Below are positions 20,719 through 31,632 of a DNA stretch of 64,000 bases, in pieces. The position numbers were made by a program, and so were the translations under genes. Each line of letters begins with the position of its first letter. Positions within the stretch are counted from its first letter, which is position 1. The notes below the pieces were generated by a model, which saw only the letters and a program-made list of their open reading frames with translations, did no database searches and was not told where the DNA came from. The DNA comes from Leguminivora glycinivorella. Taxonomy: Eukaryota > Arthropoda > Insecta > Lepidoptera > Tortricidae. The stretch spans positions 26,043,085 to 26,107,084 of the forward strand of contig NC_062975.1 in NCBI RefSeq assembly GCF_023078275.1, given 5' to 3'.

Positions 20719-20907
20719 ATTCAAGCACTTTGATACAGAACGTAAGATTTACACATTGACTGAAATGTATTCCTTTTGAGTTAATGTTTTTAACCAAAGG
20801 TTTACAAGCTGACGTTGAAATTATCTGTTTTTGTCTCAATTTATCTTTGTCTACCTCATAGTTAAGGTTGTCACTGCCAACAGACCCCCAAAAACGGCTA
20901 AAAAATA

Positions 20908-21195
20908 AGTAAGTTTAGCATCTGCGAGGCGCAGTTTCGGTTCATTTGCCGGAGATGTATATAAAAAGTTAACGCGCCTCCCCCAAGTGTTCTTAAGGCT
21001 GTTTTGAATACGGGCCCGCTGTTCACGGGATGACTAAAATAAATAAATAAATATTATAGGACATTCTTACACAGATTGATCATGTCCCACGGTAAGTTCA
21101 AGAAAGCTTGAGTGAGAACCCAGACAACGATATAATGTCATAAGTCATTGGGGGAGGCGAAGTAAATGAACCGAAACTGCGTCTCAAAGATGCTT
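20908..21195. repeat. Inverted repeat interrupted by SINE tail
   Basis: TCTGCGAGGCGCAGTTTCGG and GCGCCTCCCCCAAG at 20930-20988 are mirrored by CATTGGGGGAGGCGAAG and CCGAAACTGCGTCTCAAAGA at 21148-21190. Between the arms lies a minus-strand tail of the GACCGGT SINE (21037-21137). This fits a foldback element into which the SINE jumped, or two converging copies. Confidence 0.6.
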
Positions 21196-22740
21196 ATATT
21201 TTTTTCTCAGCTCAAGAACCTCGCACCGATTCTACCAATACCATAAACCATAACTGTCAACCTGTTAAAAACAATATCTGCCTCTTCAATGCCTGCACTT
21301 CATGTTGATAAAATTGACGTTCATCTTATGTCAAGCACTTATAGAAAAAATCGATAATCTGCCTATTTATCACTCTTGCAATATTGTAAAGAAAGAGTGT
21401 AGGTATATAAATAAAACAATTTCTATTTTCATGTTCCGGAGGCCTTTCCTGTGTGTTGTTTTGATGTCCCGATTTTTTAGTCGCCCGTGAACAGCAACCT
21501 TTCCCCAGTTTTTTGAATAATGCGAGTGTTATGGCCGAAATATGCTTCATTTGGCGCGAAACTTCACCGAATCGTATTCATATTTCTTGCTCCGACTGTT
21601 CTGTCGCCATTTGAATATTTACACGCTGAAAAACTCGCTAAATTGTTCGGAATATATTGAGCGAGTATTTAAAGTTTTTTGATAAAGTTTCTTGTGTTTA
21701 AGGGATGTTAAAACTTGTCAATCGCGTACAAAATGTTAAAGCTGTTGGTGTTTGAACAAAGATGTAAGATTTTAGATGATCGTGGAACGAATATGGATGT
21801 AATGAAAACAATGCAATTGTATGTATAAAATATGTATAGATCTGATTCATATATAAAATAGTTATAGTGTACCGCGACTCATGTGCATACGCCGGAGAAA
21901 ATTTTAGGTACATAAGTTTAGTACTGATTTCAACAAAGACATGAGTTCCTGTCCTGAAAAAAATCAATAAATGAGTTGATATGTCAAAGTCTCGCAAAAT
22001 ATTCCAACATGGTTTCAAAATTGTATTTAAAATAATTCTTTGTTTAGTTTTACACACTGTTTTTAAATGTGAAAATATTTATAAGCTCGCAACAGCGTTG
22101 CTAGCCAAGTCTGCATCTAAAATGTTGCAAACTCATTTCAAAATCAGCGCCCCGCTAGACGCAAAATATTACAAGCGAATCCGCATAATTTTCTAAAACT
22201 CCGTATTTCCTAGAAAACCAACATTTCCAGACTTTAATTTCGCCCTCGCAAAGAAAACTTACCTCAAAATTAATATTTCTTTCATTAAAATCTTGTAATA
22301 TTTTCCCTCCTGCATGCATAAGTAATGTCGGAATAAGTTACGTGCAAAAATCGGCAGGCTGATTGGGAGGATGACTGTTTTCGAAGACGGAGTGTTTGGT
22401 CCTTTAATTGTGATTGGTTAAACAAATGTTTGGGTTTGAGTTTGATTGATGGTTTTGCTTGGAAAGTTTTTAAATTGAGTTTTCCTTTTTTCGGAAGAGT
22501 TTGGTTTATCTTAATTTCATGACGTCGTTGATACGTAAATAGACGGGCAGTAATTCTTCTTCTTTTAAATCTTTGCTTGCAAAAATTGGTCTTGGATTGA
22601 ATTTTAACCGACAAATTGAACTTTTGTTTCTATAATTCAAGACCGTTTGTGTTTTAGCCTCACTGTAAATGTATATGAAATTTTGTGTAGATAAGTATTA
22701 AAACTTGCGCTGAAAAATAATCGTCGTCGCAATATTATGT
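21196..22740. other. No gene seen
   Basis: AT-rich with opposing frames of 119 codons (21698-22057, minus) and 109 codons (22285-22614, minus). Both are biased to lysine/isoleucine-type codons expected by chance in AT-rich DNA, have no domain I know, and show no splice context. I do not call them. Confidence 0.5.
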
Positions 22741-22741
22741 A

Positions 22742-23076
22742 CCATCATCATCACCATCATCATCATCTTGTCCCGGCCGGTTTCGGCCTCGGGACTGGGT
22801 TCGTACCAGTTAGTAAGAGCGACGATCATGAGCTCTCAGGTGACTAACGTAGCCTATTTTTGCCCTGAATGTGCTACCACACTGACGGCAGGTCAGCACC
22901 CCTCCAGAGAAATTGTAATCTATGACCGCTGGTGGTCGGGCCTTTAATTCGTCGCGTTTCGCATCGAGATCCACACGCCAGGGTCTTCGAAAGCTCGTAC
23001 TTTCTCTCTCACTGTATGCCTCCACTGCGGCCGATCTTGTGCCGAAGTCTCCCAGTGCGACGGAGCGACGATGCAC
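22742..23076 (-). pseudogene. Probable retroelement C-terminus with C2H2 finger
   Basis: The minus-strand frame has the visible pieces SFRRPWRVDLDAKRD and the ending LTCRQCGSTFRAKIGYVSHL-RAH. The last part is a single C-x2-C-x12-H-x3-H zinc finger, of the kind found at the extreme C-terminus of some LINE polyproteins, often with SRIGL-SH-R-H. After the stop, the element ends in a simple (ATG)n run, seen as (CAT)n at 22742-22768, which is typical of LINE tails. The finger and tail together suggest a retroelement over a host zinc-finger gene. Start unknown; composition is GC-rich compared with both flanks. An orphan host exon is the alternative. Confidence 0.6.
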
Positions 23077-23487
23077 GTTACAACTAACCAGCTAAAATAT
23101 TAATTTACTTTGAAAAGTCTTACCAACTTTTCTACTCTATTATTTTCCGTCAAAATAAATAGGCCCATCCATTCTCAGTTTAATTACGCCGGACCTCATA
23201 ACTCCGCAAAGGGTTAAGAAAATGAGGAAGTTGAGGTAAAACGAGGTAATACATCACCTCACACCTGCTGCACGCCGCCGCGGCTTTATTTTTGTGGCTC
23301 TTATATTGCCCGTAAAGGGTGCATACTTACCTTATGTACATGTACATCTTTAGGTTTTCACACTGTTACGTGTTACATTACCTTAAAAGATTGATTACTT
23401 TTCGGGTTGTGTCCGATTTAACTTGCCTTTTAAACTAATTAATATAGAAGTAGGTATACTTGAATTGTACCTAATTATGGGTAGTTA
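23077..23487. other. No gene seen
   Basis: Contains a GC-rich patch CTGCTGCACGCCGCCGCGGC at 23266 with no frame or copy elsewhere. Confidence 0.45.
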
Positions 23488-23635
23488 GAAAGAGACACAA
23501 ATTACCGTATGTCATTCCCCATCCCTTCAACTATCGCCACTTCAAAAGTCACGACAATTCGTCGCTCCGTTTTGCCGTGAAAGACGGACGAACAAACAGA
23601 CATACACACTTTACCATTTATAATATTAGTATGGA
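23488..23635 (-). mobile_element. Helitron-like short element, copy 5
   Basis: On the minus strand it starts TCCATACTAATATTATAAAT after A and runs to GTCTCTTTCTAACT, where the GC-rich 3' hairpin and CTAG end are missing. Confidence 0.6.
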
Positions 23636-24665
23636 TAGATGGTTCTGTATTTAATAAGTAATAATTAATATTGATTTATGATAAAACATATATTTTAATA
23701 TTTTTATATAATATAGAAGTTGTTTTATGGGGAATACTTAGTGGTACATACTTAAATGAGCGATTGTTACTGATTGTGATCTGATATTAAAGATTTAAGA
23801 TATTAATACGAATAGACGTAAAAAGGTCAAAATTATACCTTACACATAAAAGCATGAAAAAAGAAAAGTGAATATGATGTCACATTCATTCATCATTATG
23901 ATTGTGAAGACATCACGCGCAAAATGGGCAAATACAAATGAGGTGAGAAATTATTTTCCTTCCTTAGTTTTTTTGGAGCAGTTCGTATTTTTGTGCTAGT
24001 TCGATCAACGTTAGTACTTCTTGTAGTTCTTGTACTGAGACCGAGTGAAATAGCATGAAACGTTCATGTTTTTTCGTGAAAATAAGAAGTAGAAACATTT
24101 CGCAGTATACATCTGTAGATACAATGCTTTTGACAGGAAGATCTACAGAGTGTACGGGTGCTTACAAGAGCTACTTACTTTTAATAAATGTCAGAACCAG
24201 ACTGTTCACTAACTTCAACTTCAACCTTTTCAACCCCAAACCGTCCAAACGGCACCTTTCGTTTTTGCTAAAACCTAAACCCCGTAAACTATGTAAATGC
24301 GACCCTGATTAAGCAAATGTCTAAAATCTAAAATAAGTTGCGAAATACAGAAGGATTAGAAGTAAATTATGCACCGCGGGGCTATGCAAAGAAAGGGACT
24401 AAAGGGGAGCAAAGAAAATAGTGGAAAGAACTTTGGATTCGAGTGATCTTAAGCTGGAGTTGTTTGCTTGAAAGAACCAATAAAGTTTATTTACTTTCAG
24501 TCGAGTTGAAAGAGAGATAATACTATATCCAGCATCTTTTAAGACGGTAAGCGAAATCGTTAGTTTTTTTCAAGGTGCTTTACCAGTTCGGTACCCGTAA
24601 TATAAAAAAAAAATAAGTGCGTTTGTACCTTCGAGGTAAGAGGAAAGCTGCGTGTGATTTTTCAG
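23636..24665. other. No gene seen
   Basis: AT-rich. The 85-codon frame at 24055-24312 has the odd proline/lysine ending NPKPSKRHLSF but no recognised family; left uncalled. Confidence 0.45.
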
Positions 24666-24886
24666 TAAGGTCAATACGGGTAAGTGTGTCTGACCTTCCC
24701 ATCTGGCCTATTTAAACAATGATCAGTGTTTATTGAGGGTTCAATACGTTTACCACTAATAATGAGTAGCAAGAAGCAAATGTATGAACTCGCAATACCA
24801 CTTGTAACGATGAGTAAAAAGGCAAATTTGGAGGCCAGACACCCTTCTCCTCATGAGTTATGACACACTTACCCGTATTGACCTTA
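24666..24886. mobile_element. Mariner-type MITE with perfect 23-bp ends
   Basis: AGGTCAATACGGGTAAGTGT at 24668 and its perfect inverse ending at 24884 enclose 217 bp, flanked on both sides by TA, the target duplication of Tc1/mariner elements. No coding capacity. The identical ends suggest recent movement. Confidence 0.85.
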
Positions 24887-25223
24887 TAATTTTAATTAAT
24901 TTTAATCTGTTAAATGTTTCTTTAATAACGGACACCTACTTACATTTTTTTCTGTTATTTAACGCATTGATATTGATTTTTTATTGAATCCAACTTCGAC
25001 CTCCGAATAAATAAACAAATGAACACAAAATTATAAAAATGGTGCTAAATAATTGGCTTCTCTATCGCAAAAGAGCTACGCTATAATTTTTCTCCAGAAA
25101 ATAGTGTATAAGTAGTTTAATTTTAACAATTGGCTACATATGTAGGTACTAGGTACCTATTAAGGGTAAGAATTGTTATAAATATAAAACAATGCGATCG
25201 TTAGCTCACATCCATAATAAATA
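24887..25223. other. No gene seen
   Basis: AT-rich, no repeats recognised. Confidence 0.5.
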
Positions 25224-25756
25224 AAACCGGCCAAGAGCGTGTCGGGCCACGCTCAGTGTAGGGTTCCGTAGTTTTCCGTATTTTTCTCAAAAACTACTGA
25301 ACCTATCAAGTTCAAAATAATTTTCCTAGAAAGTTTTTATAAAGTTCTACTTTTGTGATTTTTTTCATATTTTTTAAACATATGGTTCAAAAGTTAGAGG
25401 GGGGGGGACGCACGTTTTTTTTCGTTAGGATCGATTATTTCCGAAAATATTAATATTATCAAAAAACGATCTTAGTAAACCCTTATTCATTTTTAAATAC
25501 CTATCCAACAATATATCACACGTTGGGGTTGGAATGAAAAAAAAATCAGCCCCCACTTTACATGTAGGGGGGGTACCCTGAAAAAACATTTTTTCCCATT
25601 TTTTATTTTTGCACTTTGTTGGCGTGATTGATATACATATTGGTACCAAATTTCAGCTTTCTAGTGCTTACGGTTACTGAGATTATCCGCGGACGGACGG
25701 ACAGACAGACATGGCGAAACTATAAGGGTTCCTAGTTGACTACGGAACCCTAAAAA
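25224..25756 (-). repeat. GGAACCCTT dispersed element, copy 2
   Basis: Near full-length minus copy of 20174-20718, from ACCGGCCAAGAGCGTGTCGG to GGGTTCCTAGTTGACTACGG. Its microsatellite is only three or four units (GGACAGACAGAC), against about 13 in copy 1. Confidence 0.85.
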
Positions 25757-26104
25757 CCGGTAGCAAAAATCATAATAAACGACACGTCATTATAACACGA
25801 AAAAAACAAAGTTATTCTGCAACAAAACGGCATCCTACATCAAAATAAATTCCATACAAAACATCGCATTGTCAACGCTGACTGACAGCTCCTGTTTTTT
25901 CACATAATTATTCGCAACCAACCTTCGATCAAATAACGCCCTTACCACATTTTATATACGTTTAAAAATCAATCATGTCCGTCCATCAATCGGGAATAAA
26001 ATTCGCAATTTCGCGAGCCATATTCTACACCTTAATACAGCCCTTATATGACTTATATTTGCGCAGTGCTTAACCTGTATCTGACACGGCAAAGATAATT
26101 TTGC

Positions 26105-26170
26105 GCTCGGTAAAAAATGGAACTGTACACTCAGTATATAAATTCACAAGACCAGTCGTTTTCTCAGCTG
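26105..26170 (+). promoter_or_regulatory. Candidate TATA/Inr core promoter
   Basis: TATATAAA begins at 26135 and an arthropod-type initiator TCAG has its A at 26165, a 30-bp spacing expected for a TATA promoter. A CpG-rich tract follows (CGCTCGCTCGTCTCGGCGGG at 26208). No coding exon is evident downstream; a 22-codon frame starts at 26250. TATA words are frequent in AT-rich DNA, so this is only suggestive. Confidence 0.25.
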
Positions 26171-26616
26171 CATTGTTAAGTTGGTAGTAGTGTTGTCATA
26201 TTTTTCACGCTCGCTCGTCTCGGCGGGACGGAGTGCCCTCGCGGTAACCTATGTGCATAAATTTGGTGAAGAGTTGTGGCAGCACAGACACCTTTGTGCG
26301 CGGCGCTGAGGAGCTTTGAAGTGTAGGTGTGGCATTAATTGCAATTACGCGTTTTTCTGCTGGAGGATTGTTTGTTTTTGGGGCTCGGTTTTATTTCTGA
26401 GGCATACGGGATGAGCTTTGTAAAGCGGTATTTTATTAATTTACAATATCTAGGCTTTTTCACATCTCACATTCTTTAAGCTTGACATTACAAGTTATTC
26501 AGTTAAATGTGTTGTACTATGTAAATTAGGTAGGTAACAAATAATACTAACCGATTCGTTGTAATGATTAATAATCTATTGGTAAGCTATAGATTAATAT
26601 CTTATATCATTTTTTT

Positions 26617-26700
26617 TATTAGCCTCTTTTAATGTCCCACTGCTGGGCAAAGGCCTCCCCTCGTTTTTTCCACTCGACCCTGTTATCAGCGTTTTTCCAC
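26617..26700 (-). mobile_element. LINE coding scrap
   Basis: TGTCCCACTGCTGGGCAAAG and GCCTCCCCTCGTTTTTTCCA are the reverse of a sequence I recall at the 3' end of many lepidopteran LINE coding regions. Only about 85 bp is recognisable. Confidence 0.5.
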
Positions 26701-27419
26701 CAGTTTGGGTACAAAAATAAATACACTCCGAAAATATGTTCTTCCAATAGCACTTCTCATAACATGACACATTGAAACCGACATTAAGCGCCTAATATAA
26801 AAGTTTATTACCCTGACACATTTCAAGAGAAATATTCACAGGAAAAGTTGAAAAAGGGCTTAAAGCCAATATTAAACTAAGAGCCCATGAATACGAAATC
26901 CTCAGACAGACTGAAATATAGCCTCGGAAACTGCTGAAATTTACATGAAACATTTTAATATAGCCAAGCTCACCTGCCCTTTTTTCTCACGCTATAAAAG
27001 TACCAAAAAGTTAAATTTGATGCGGCCCTTAAACCCGTTATACGGCTTTTATACAGACTTTATATACGGGTTCACGGGGGCAAAAACAGTAGCGCGTTTA
27101 AGGTTTATGGAGGAGTGACACTGTGCTACAAAATAAGTGATAATAGCTTAGATTGTCTAAACAAAAATGTGCGCTACTTAAATCTCATTTTCGTAGAATG
27201 AATGATGATACTGCCTGCTTATATTTTATTTATATTTCATTTTAAAGGCACTTATCGTCAACGGTACATAAAAATACTAAAATAGTCATAATATGCTACA
27301 TCAGTGCACCATATAAGCCCACTAGAAAATTTGACAAACACCTAATTTACAAATAGTTTATAAATTGTTTACAAGTAGGTTTTCTATTTGATAATGTAGC
27401 ACTCTTTTGTCACAGTCAT
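26701..27419. other. No gene seen
   Basis: AT-rich DNA with several TTATATACGG/TTATACGGC words; no frame or repeat family. Confidence 0.45.
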
Positions 27420-27716
27420 GTGGCACAGTCTACACCCGACATCACAGACGGAAACAGTCGCGTCTTTTTATCATTTTATCATAATGTAAGATGCCGCATG
27501 AGGAACAGTGTACGCCGGAGTACGCGAACATTCGCGAGGAATGTCGTCGACGCCGCGAATCCGTCAAGCAAGTCGCATCCTTCAATCATTTTCATAATGT
27601 AGCATGCCGCATGTGGCACAGTGTACGTCGGACTTCGCGAACATTCGCGAGGCACGTCGTCGACGCCGCGAATCCGTCGAAAAAGTCGCGTCTTTCAATC
27701 AGTTTGAATAAGGAAT
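27420..27716 (+). repeat. Tandem repeat, ~115 bp x 2.6
   Basis: Two full CpG-rich units (27493-27607, 27608-27716) share CGCGAACATTCGCGAGG and CGTCGACGCCGCGAATCCGT, with a partial, more diverged unit at 27420-27490. Each unit contains the perfect palindrome TCGCGAACATTCGCGA with central ACATT asymmetry. Open frames through it exist in two registers and reflect the repeat, not a gene. Confidence 0.7.
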
Positions 27717-27912
27717 GGCGCGGAATGCGAGTCTGTTTGTAAAGTTTGGAATAAGTGATTAGGGACGTAGAGTATTTGAATTGAATGTCGACGCGGATAC
27801 TGGCGCGTTTTGAGTTTTTAAGTACGAATTTCATTTTAATCTTTTTATATACATTTGTTTACAAGGTTCTTGTCAAAAGTTGTTGATCTATAAGACGCAT
27901 AACTACGAGTAT

Positions 27913-28163
27913 ATAAATAATAATAAATATTGGGGACACCTTACACAGATCAACTTAGTCCCAAACTAAGCAAAATGGGTGCTAAGCGACGACATACAAA
28001 CTTAAATAGATAAATACATACTTATATACAAAGAAAACATCCATGACTCAGGAACAAAATTAATATCTGTGCTCATCACACAAATACATGCCCTTACCGG
28101 GATTCGAACCCAGGACCGCGGCTCAGCAGGCAGGGTCACTACCGACTGAGCCAGACCGGTCGT
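27913..28163 (-). mobile_element. GACCGGT SINE, near full length
   Basis: Minus-strand copy: B box GGGTTCGAATCCCGG at 28096-28110, head ACGACCGGTCTGGCTCAGTC, tail TCTGTGTAAGGTGTCCCC then AATATTTATT. The tail variant (GTGCTAAGCGACG region) differs from the 3433 copy and matches the tail at 56996, so two subfamilies are present. Confidence 0.85.
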
Positions 28164-28385
28164 GAACGATTTGTTAGAACTTTAAACACACATTGATAAA
28201 TATATTGTAGTTTACTTAATTAACTATGTTTGTGTACATATTATGTTCAAATCAATTCAATAAAAATAGTAACAAAGCTTGAGTGGGCTCATACTTAACT
28301 ATACTTTGGACACACTAATGGACATACTTTGGACATCGAAAAAAAAAAGACGAATTTCGTAGTCACAAATAATACACATGACCAG

Positions 28386-28616
28386 CGGGCCGATTTTTGA
28401 GTCTCACGCGTTCGAATTTAGAAAATTGTCACTGAAAATAATAAGCAAGTCACCGTTTTCAACCGGTATTTTAGTGACAAAGTCCTCCTGGAGGGCGATT
28501 TTTGAATCTCGCTTATGGGATTTTGTCACTAAAATACCGGTTGAAAACGGTGACTTACTTATTATTTTCAGTGACAATTTTCTGAATTCGAACGCGTGAA
28601 ACTCAAAAATCGGCCC
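28386..28616. mobile_element. Foldback built from a MITE and an inverted half copy
   Basis: 28497-28616 is a complete MITE (GGGCGATTTTTGAATCTCGC to AACTCAAAAATCGGCCC). 28386-28482 is an almost exact inverse of its right three quarters, giving arms of about 97 bp around a 30-bp centre. The related single copy is at 56354-56483. Confidence 0.85.
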
Positions 28617-29024
28617 ACAGATCTTTCAACCAAGTAGCCTCCATGGCTATCAATTGGTACTGGTAATTATCATGAGTGATGCCCGAAAAAAAAAACAGCT
28701 ATAAGGGTCTGTAATGACCGACTAAGTATCTACAGAAGTATAATTATGTATGGCTAACTTATTAAGAAATATATCACAGCACATTAAGGAAGTAAAATTT
28801 AAAGAAAAGTGCAAGAATGTAAATGAGCGAGCCGCAACGAGTTTACAGTTAAGATTGATAGAGGTTTTTCATACGGCTGCATAAATCAGAGGGCGGTGGT
28901 ATTTGGGAATTGATGGAATACTTTCCTTGTTCGTTTAAATTTGTATATAATTGGCCTAATTTAGAATATTATTAGAACTGTTTTAGTTAAAGGTTAAGGT
29001 CCAAATTTCCCTTATTCGAGAAGT
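28617..29024. other. No gene seen
   Basis: AT-rich with a short A tract at 28686; nothing recognised. Confidence 0.5.
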
Positions 29025-29247
29025 TTCAATAAGAGTGAGAGGTATCCGGATCCGGCCCCGTAGCCGAATAGCATTTTTGCGACGCGAAACGAAAACGAAC
29101 TGCCGCGTAAGGTAGTCTGGCTCTGTCGCGCAAATACGCAAGAGCGACAGAGATAGATATCTACGAGCGTTTCGTTTCGTGAGCGTTTGTGCCATTCGGC
29201 GGAGGAGGGATCCTGTACTAAACAAGGATTCCGAAGAAACGGCAATT
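29025..29247 (+). repeat. Dispersed repeat split by a MITE
   Basis: Flanks GAGTGAGAGGTATCCGGAT and GGATCCTGTACTAAACAAGG match 18770-18860. The middle of that copy is replaced by the MITE at 29058-29200. Confidence 0.7.
29058..29200. mobile_element. MITE (GTAGCCGAATGGCA family), copy 1
   Basis: Ends GTAGCCGAATAGCATTTTTG and GAGCGTTTGTGCCATTCGGC are inverted repeats; inside is CTCTGTCGCGCAAATACGCA and AGAGATAGATATCTACGAGC. Second copy at 35688-35832. Confidence 0.8.
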
Positions 29248-29370
29248 ACACCCGCAAGAACTAAGAAATCTTCAAAATATATACACCTTGAATTTATGAA
29301 TATGTATTATAAATTTTTTGACGTGTAAAATATTGACTTTTATCAATAAATGACTATTGCATTTATTTTT

Positions 29371-29460
29371 TATTTATTTATTTATTTAGAACACAAACAG
29401 TCACATAAACAAATGAGTTGGTGTACTACAATGTAGGTACTAAGTAATTTGGATAAAAAA
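29371..29460 (-). mobile_element. LINE 3' tail fragment
   Basis: (TTTA)n at 29371-29392 followed by GAACACAAACAGTCACATAA looks like the reverse of a LINE end with an (AAAT)n tail. Confidence 0.4.
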
Positions 29461-29782
29461 AGACCTGGAGACCTGCATTGTTATTAGAAGTATTAGAACT
29501 TTACTGTTTAGTCATAATTTGGAATGTGTTTTTGAAATGCATTTTAGCAACAATTGTAAGTTTGGTGGATCACTTTATTATAAATACAAACAAATATGTT
29601 ACAGCGAGTAATATTAAATATAAAACTTGGATAAAGCTGTATTATCTTCTTTGGTATCATATTTTAATTACCTAATCTTAACAAATACCATTCAATGTTA
29701 TGTGGATTACCTGCTATTGCGGCTGACGCGGCGGCAGCGGCTGCCACTAGGTATAATAATATCTAATTAAGTGTACTGCAAT
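29461..29782. other. No gene seen
   Basis: AT-rich, except GCGGCTGACGCGGCGGCAGC at 29718. The 65-codon hydrophobic frame 29478-29675 is unsupported. Confidence 0.4.
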
Positions 29783-29900
29783 GTCACAGTTTCGTTCTTT
29801 CAACCCCTTATTTGCCAAGAGTGGCACTGAAGCTTTAGTAGTTTCATGTGTTCTGCCTACCCCTTTATGGGATACAGGCGTGATTGTATGTATGTATGTA
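29783..29900 (+). mobile_element. SINE-like element sharing a LINE tail, copy 2
   Basis: CAATGTCACAGTTTCGTTCT to GATACAGGCGTGATTGTATG and TGTA units; 5'-truncated at nearly the same point as the 8575 copy. Confidence 0.7.
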
Positions 29901-29960
29901 ATTAAGTGTAAGTTGTTCATTTAATTAATGCGAACATATTTCAATTCTGTATTGGTCTGG

Positions 29961-30044
29961 TACAGTCAGCTGCAGAGACAAGGAGACCCCCCACCATACA
30001 GATTCGTATGCAAGGAGGTCTACTTTTCTCTGTAGCTGACTGTA
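29961..30044. mobile_element. 84-bp MITE with TA flanks
   Basis: CAGTCAGCTGCAGAGA and TCTCTGTAGCTGACTG are inverted ends at 29963-29978 and 30027-30042, each bordered by TA. Confidence 0.8.
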
Positions 30045-31160
30045 CAAACAATTGTATATACTTAAGCCGATAAAATAAACATCATTCATATAAACGGATA
30101 TAACTATAACTTATAATAAAGTTGAATGACGCTGACGAAACGCGGAAATACCTTCAAAAGTGAATAATAAAATGAACCACCAATCCACCCCCTCCTATAA
30201 TACCCCCCCTGCCCTCGTCGGCTGTTTGTTTTGATTGTATTAATTAAAAGTTGGCCAAGAACCGGGATTAGCACCTTCTTTCCTCCATATTCATGTTTTG
30301 GAAGTGTTTAATTTCATTTATTAAAGGGGTTGTTCAAGTAATGTTTAATGGCAATTACTTATTAGAATTAAGAAGCAAAAGTCAGTGGAGGTATTTGTTA
30401 TATATATACATATTATTCCTATGAATAACGAAAAAAAGGAAATCTTGGAATTGTGAAAAAAGTACAACAAAAGCAACGTGAAATAGGTACTAAATGTATG
30501 CATTTGAAAGATACAGTTATAACAATTTGTCAAAACTATAAATAAAAATAAGAAAAGACGAAAGAGTAAAATAAATAACCTTTAGATTAAAAATCGAAAT
30601 ACCTAATCGAGAACTTTTAGGTTATTAGATGAATCTTTGTAATTTACCTATCTAATGATTCTATCCACTAATTTGTAAAAGCACTAAACTCTGTAAAAAT
30701 ATAATATCAGATTTATTCGTTCCTTCGTGATATTTTTTACAAAATAAAATAAACACCTACAAGCATTTTTGTAAATATACGTATAATACAATGTATCGCT
30801 TTGCACCCTTGCCCATACTCCATCCACTATTTCAACTCTTATTCAATAACCTAATTTATTCCCCCAAAGCTTAACCCGAAAATAGAAAAAAAAAGATAAA
30901 CGCAGCAATAATTTACCCGACCGGGGAAATTTACCCGCGAGTCGGGGAAAATACCCCGAATTAACATAAGGATGTAGCTACACGTACGCTGAGAGAATAG
31001 AAGATGTGTTCAATTTAATTGGACACAGGATAGGTGTAATATTGTTTTATTGGGGGGTAAATGACTTCATCTTGGGGAGGGTATGATTGTGTATGGAAAT
31101 GTTTTTCATGTAGCTAGGAGTAGAATTATTTTTCCTCTATGAGAGTGCGTGGATTGGTAG
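30045..31160. other. No gene seen
   Basis: AT-rich with C-rich runs at 30188-30210 and a CGGGGAAA/TTTACCCG cluster at 30918-30960. No open frame of interest. Confidence 0.5.
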
Positions 31161-31632
31161 GTACATTGAGCTGCAAAATTGCATGGAGATTTTTTTTTAT
31201 GGGATAGGAGGCAAACGAGCAGACAGGTCGCCTGATGGTAAGCGATCACTGCCGCCCATGGACTGGACACCCGAAACAGCAGAAGTGTTGGAGGTGCGTT
31301 GTCGGCCTGGGCACATCTCGGACACTGGCGATCAAATATATGAAAGAGGTGCGTTCCTAGCACACATTCTAAGCTCGTGTAGGTGAACGCGTACCATGCT
31401 TGTATGAGTGAGATATGACAGGTTGACTGTTCGCGTTTTTGACAGGCGGTAACTGTGAGGTAACCGAGAGGGGGTGGGCGGTGCTTTCAGCGGGGAGCGG
31501 GAGTGGCCATACTGTACGATAGTACTCTTTATTATACTGTGGCTTGGGTGTACGCTCTTTTCTTGAAGGTGCAGGTATTTTGAATGAATTCATTAATAAA
31601 TTTGCCATGCACTTTTGCAGCTGATAGTATAC
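31161..31632. mobile_element. MITE interrupted by a LINE end
   Basis: The outer pieces GTACATTGAGCTGCAAAATT (31161) and TGCCATGCACTTTTGCAGCT (31603) are the two ends of the short MITE found complete at 37459-37542. About 385 bp of other sequence lies between them. Confidence 0.7.
31190..31577 (-). mobile_element. LINE 3' end inside a MITE
   Basis: Plus-strand T9 at 31190 followed by AGGCAAACGAGCAGACAGGT, CGCCTGATGGTAAGCGATCA and GACACCCGAAACAGCAGAAG is the reverse of a poly(A)-ending LINE 3' region. A relative is at 39095-39260. The rest to 31577 is probably the same insertion but I cannot identify it. Confidence 0.6.

Noticed and set aside
21698..22614. Minus-strand frames of 119 and 109 codons
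   Set aside because: Longest frames of the non-repeat DNA, but no family resemblance, no codon signal and overlapping frames on the other strand.
22810..23076. Host C2H2 transcription factor
   Set aside because: Only one finger, at the extreme C-terminus, followed by a simple-repeat tail; a retroelement is the better explanation.
27491..27742. Arginine-rich small protein across the tandem repeat
   Set aside because: The frame is a by-product of CpG-rich tandem units; two registers and the opposite strand are also open.
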